From positions 1 through 13,739 of the forward strand of contig JAFADM010000229.1 in NCBI GenBank assembly GCA_023424865.1: a stretch of DNA of 13,739 nt, given 5' to 3'. This DNA is from Bacillota bacterium (lineage in GTDB: Bacteria > Bacillota_A > Clostridia > DSM-8532). Shown here in pieces: positions 12,389 to 13,739 of the stretch. A program made the translations under genes and the position numbers. The notes below the pieces were generated by a model. The model did no database searches and was not told the DNA's origin. It saw only the letters and a program-made list of their open reading frames with translations. How positions within the stretch are numbered: the stretch's first letter is position 1; each line of letters starts with the position of its first letter.

Positions 12389-12433
12389 AAAAGGCCTTCC
12401 AGATCACGACTATGCTTTCCAACCGGCTTTTTT
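12389..12433 (+). terminator. Possible bidirectional terminator between convergent genes
   Basis: AAAAGGCC (12389-12396) can pair with GGCTTTT inside 12425-12433, with one bulged G and a long loop. The T-run TTTTTT follows on the plus strand and CCTTTT on the minus strand. It lies between the stops of the AraC-GHKL gene and the lipase-like gene. The stem is weak. Confidence 0.3.
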
Positions 12434-12436
12434 ATG

Positions 12437-12453
12437 CTGTAAACGGTTTACAG
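12437..12453. repeat. 17-bp perfect palindrome, LacI-operator-like
   Basis: CTGTAAACGGTTTACAG has two perfect 8-bp arms around a single centre base. TGTAAAC...GTTTACA resembles LacI/CcpA-family operators but has one extra central base compared with the cre consensus. It sits between two convergent genes, where no promoter is evident. Confidence 0.5.
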
Positions 12454-12536
12454 TGCCTTATAAAACTGCACCAAGCCTTGAAAATTCCTGATTACAATGG
12501 TTGACAGCACTCTTTATATTCCGTTGACAGATGCTT

Positions 12537-12553
12537 GGCTGTGGTTCACAGCC
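12537..12553. repeat. Hairpin over the lipase stop codon
   Basis: GGCTGTG (12537-12543) and CACAGCC (12547-12553) pair around the loop GTT. The TGA stop of the lipase-like gene (12546-12548) lies inside it. No T-run follows on the minus strand, so it is at most a weak terminator or a 3'-end stabiliser. Confidence 0.4.
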
Positions 12554-13739
12554 CTTGAAGCTTCAGCTTGTTTACTAAATCAACATAAAACTCACAAACA
12601 TCAAAGCCTTCAATATCCTTTCGCGTCAGGTCGATCATATCGCCGTGTGAGATCCCCTGACGCCCCTTTGGACTAAGTACCCCGAGAAAATTCCCCCACG
12701 CCATGGACTGTGTTGGAACAAGCCCGTCATTCTCACCGCCACCATAGAATTTAATGATGCCGTAGCCTACATTTAGCGGAAACATGGCACTTGACGGTGA
12801 GCGCATCCTTGATCCGACGCTTTGATACAATACCCTGGGATCGTCATGCATCAGGCTGTTCAGCCGTGCGCATTCCTTCTCGGTCAGGTCTTGAAGCCCA
12901 CTGAAGAAGTCCGGGTTTTTGTCGCCAACTTTTGTAAAGACGGATTCATACTTTTTCCCGATAGACTGAATGGTTTTATCTGAGATTTTATCCAGCAGCC
13001 TTCTCACATAATTGCAGCCATGATGGGGGGAATTGATAGTGGTTAGCGATGCAACATATTCCCCCATCCCCAGGCAGCTAATTGCGTAGCGTGAATCAAG
13101 CCCCCCTTTGGAGTGTGCAATCACATTGACTTTTTCGCAACCGGTCTTTTGCACGATATCCAAAATGCTCTGCTTGAGCTCGCCGGCACACCGTTCCACC
13201 GACGCGGATGATTGCTGATTGCCATAATAGACGGTTGCGCCGTTATCCATAAGTTCTTTTGGGATACGGCCCCAATAATTGAATTGTTCCCAGTCGCGAA
13301 AGAAAATACCGTGCACCATCAGCAGCGGATATTTGGTTTCGCACAGCTTTTCCCCCTCTCTGACTTCATTGCGGTTTCGCCTGTCGAGCGTAAAGGTATA
13401 CTCCCTGCGTGATGTCTCCAGCATTTTTTTTAATAGAATGAAGTTTACTACCGGTACCCACCAGAGCAGCAGCAAAAACAGCTTAGGCATAACGCCAACC
13501 TGCCTGGAGCAAATAAATATCCGCAGTACGCCATTTAGCAGCAGAGCGAAGAGCAGTAACACACTAACCCCTGCATTGATTAGAAGGATATGCAGGGGAA
13601 TTTCCATTTCATAAAAATGAAGATAAATATAGAGCGGAATTTCTGCTGTGAAACACACTGTCACCGCAAGGATCAGCTCATAGCCTCCGTTTAAAATCCG
13701 CAGCCGTACCAGTGGAGCATTGTCCCACAATGCGGCAAT
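12546..13739 (-). CDS. Membrane-anchored lipase-like alpha/beta hydrolase, 5' end outside window
   Basis: The frame is open to the window edge; at least 394 residues are seen counting from a TTG at 13730, and the true start may lie beyond. Three hydrophobic segments at about residues 15-39, 44-73 and 82-102 anchor the N-terminus. The catalytic part follows: LLMVHGIFFRDW (136-147) for the oxyanion hole, VNVIAHSKGGLDSRYA (201-216) with nucleophile Ser207, INSPHHG (232-238), then ENDGLVPTQS with the acid Asp and SHGDMIDL with the catalytic His. The order and the AHSKGG elbow match triacylglycerol lipases of the LipA/class-2 type. It probably acts on lipids or esters at the membrane; the substrate is unknown. 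It is convergent with the AraC-GHKL gene. Confidence 0.82.
   Translation of the reverse strand: MAALWDNAPLVRLRILNGGYELILAVTVCFTAEIPLYIYLHFYEMEIPLHILLINAGVSVLLLFALLLNGVLRIFICSRQVGVMPKLFLLLLWWVPVVNFILLKKMLETSRREYTFTLDRRNRNEVREGEKLCETKYPLLMVHGIFFRDWEQFNYWGRIPKELMDNGATVYYGNQQSSASVERCAGELKQSILDIVQKTGCEKVNVIAHSKGGLDSRYAISCLGMGEYVASLTTINSPHHGCNYVRRLLDKISDKTIQSIGKKYESVFTKVGDKNPDFFSGLQDLTEKECARLNSLMHDDPRVLYQSVGSRMRSPSSAMFPLNVGYGIIKFYGGGENDGLVPTQSMAWGNFLGVLSPKGRQGISHGDMIDLTRKDIEGFDVCEFYVDLVNKLKLQGL

Noticed and set aside
12510..12530. Repeated GTTGACAG resembling -35 boxes
   Set aside because: No -10 box lies at 16-19 bp from either copy.

Overview
The window looks like the chromosome of a low-GC Firmicute, most likely a plant-polysaccharide-using Clostridia member. 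The clues are AT-rich intergenic DNA, strong AGGAGG ribosome binding sites, several TTG starts, PadR and AraC one-component regulators with fused effector domains, and a GH4/GH43 pair. No tRNA, rRNA, CRISPR array, insertion sequence or transposase was seen. Family names come from reading motifs, not from database searches.

Layout from left to right. Positions 1-252 hold the start of a MerR-family regulator (minus strand, cut by the window edge) with a 19-bp-spacer promoter. Next, on the minus strand, come a geranylgeranyl-reductase-type FAD oxidoreductase (413-1453) and a small MORN/YwqK-like protein (1652-1936). The latter ends at an A AAA AAG slippery sequence with an open -1 frame behind it. 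Then come an alpha/beta hydrolase (2144-2995) and a PadR-DUF4180 fusion regulator (2992-3966) that overlap by 4 bp. Their promoter lies inside a 42-bp palindrome carrying the PadR consensus ATGT-N8-ACAT. After these is a stand-alone MnmD tRNA-modifying methyltransferase (4270-4968). It is preceded by two coding-like stretches that may be gene remnants or small genes (4940-5140 and 5191-5328).

Positions 5321-6787 encode an AraC regulator with a large C-terminal papain-like/BtrH-like domain. A carbohydrate locus follows: GH43 (7201-8283) and GH4 (8441-9796) on the minus strand, with a divergent cupin-AraC regulator (9982-10830, plus strand) as the likely controller. A short GyrI-like effector-domain protein (10908-11174, minus) lies between that regulator and a second fused AraC regulator (11443-12360, plus). 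The C-terminal domain of the second one is a GyrB-like GHKL ATPase domain. A membrane-anchored lipase-like hydrolase (12546-13739, minus, 5' end outside the window) closes the window.

Two points stand out. First, the window is dense in one-component regulators whose sensory modules are unusual (DUF4180, papain-like, GyrB-like ATPase, lone GyrI-like). Second, both AraC fusions with an N-terminal HTH carry a consensus Shine-Dalgarno and in-frame ATG exactly at the domain junction. Each could therefore also yield its effector domain as a free protein, as is known for TipAL/TipAS.
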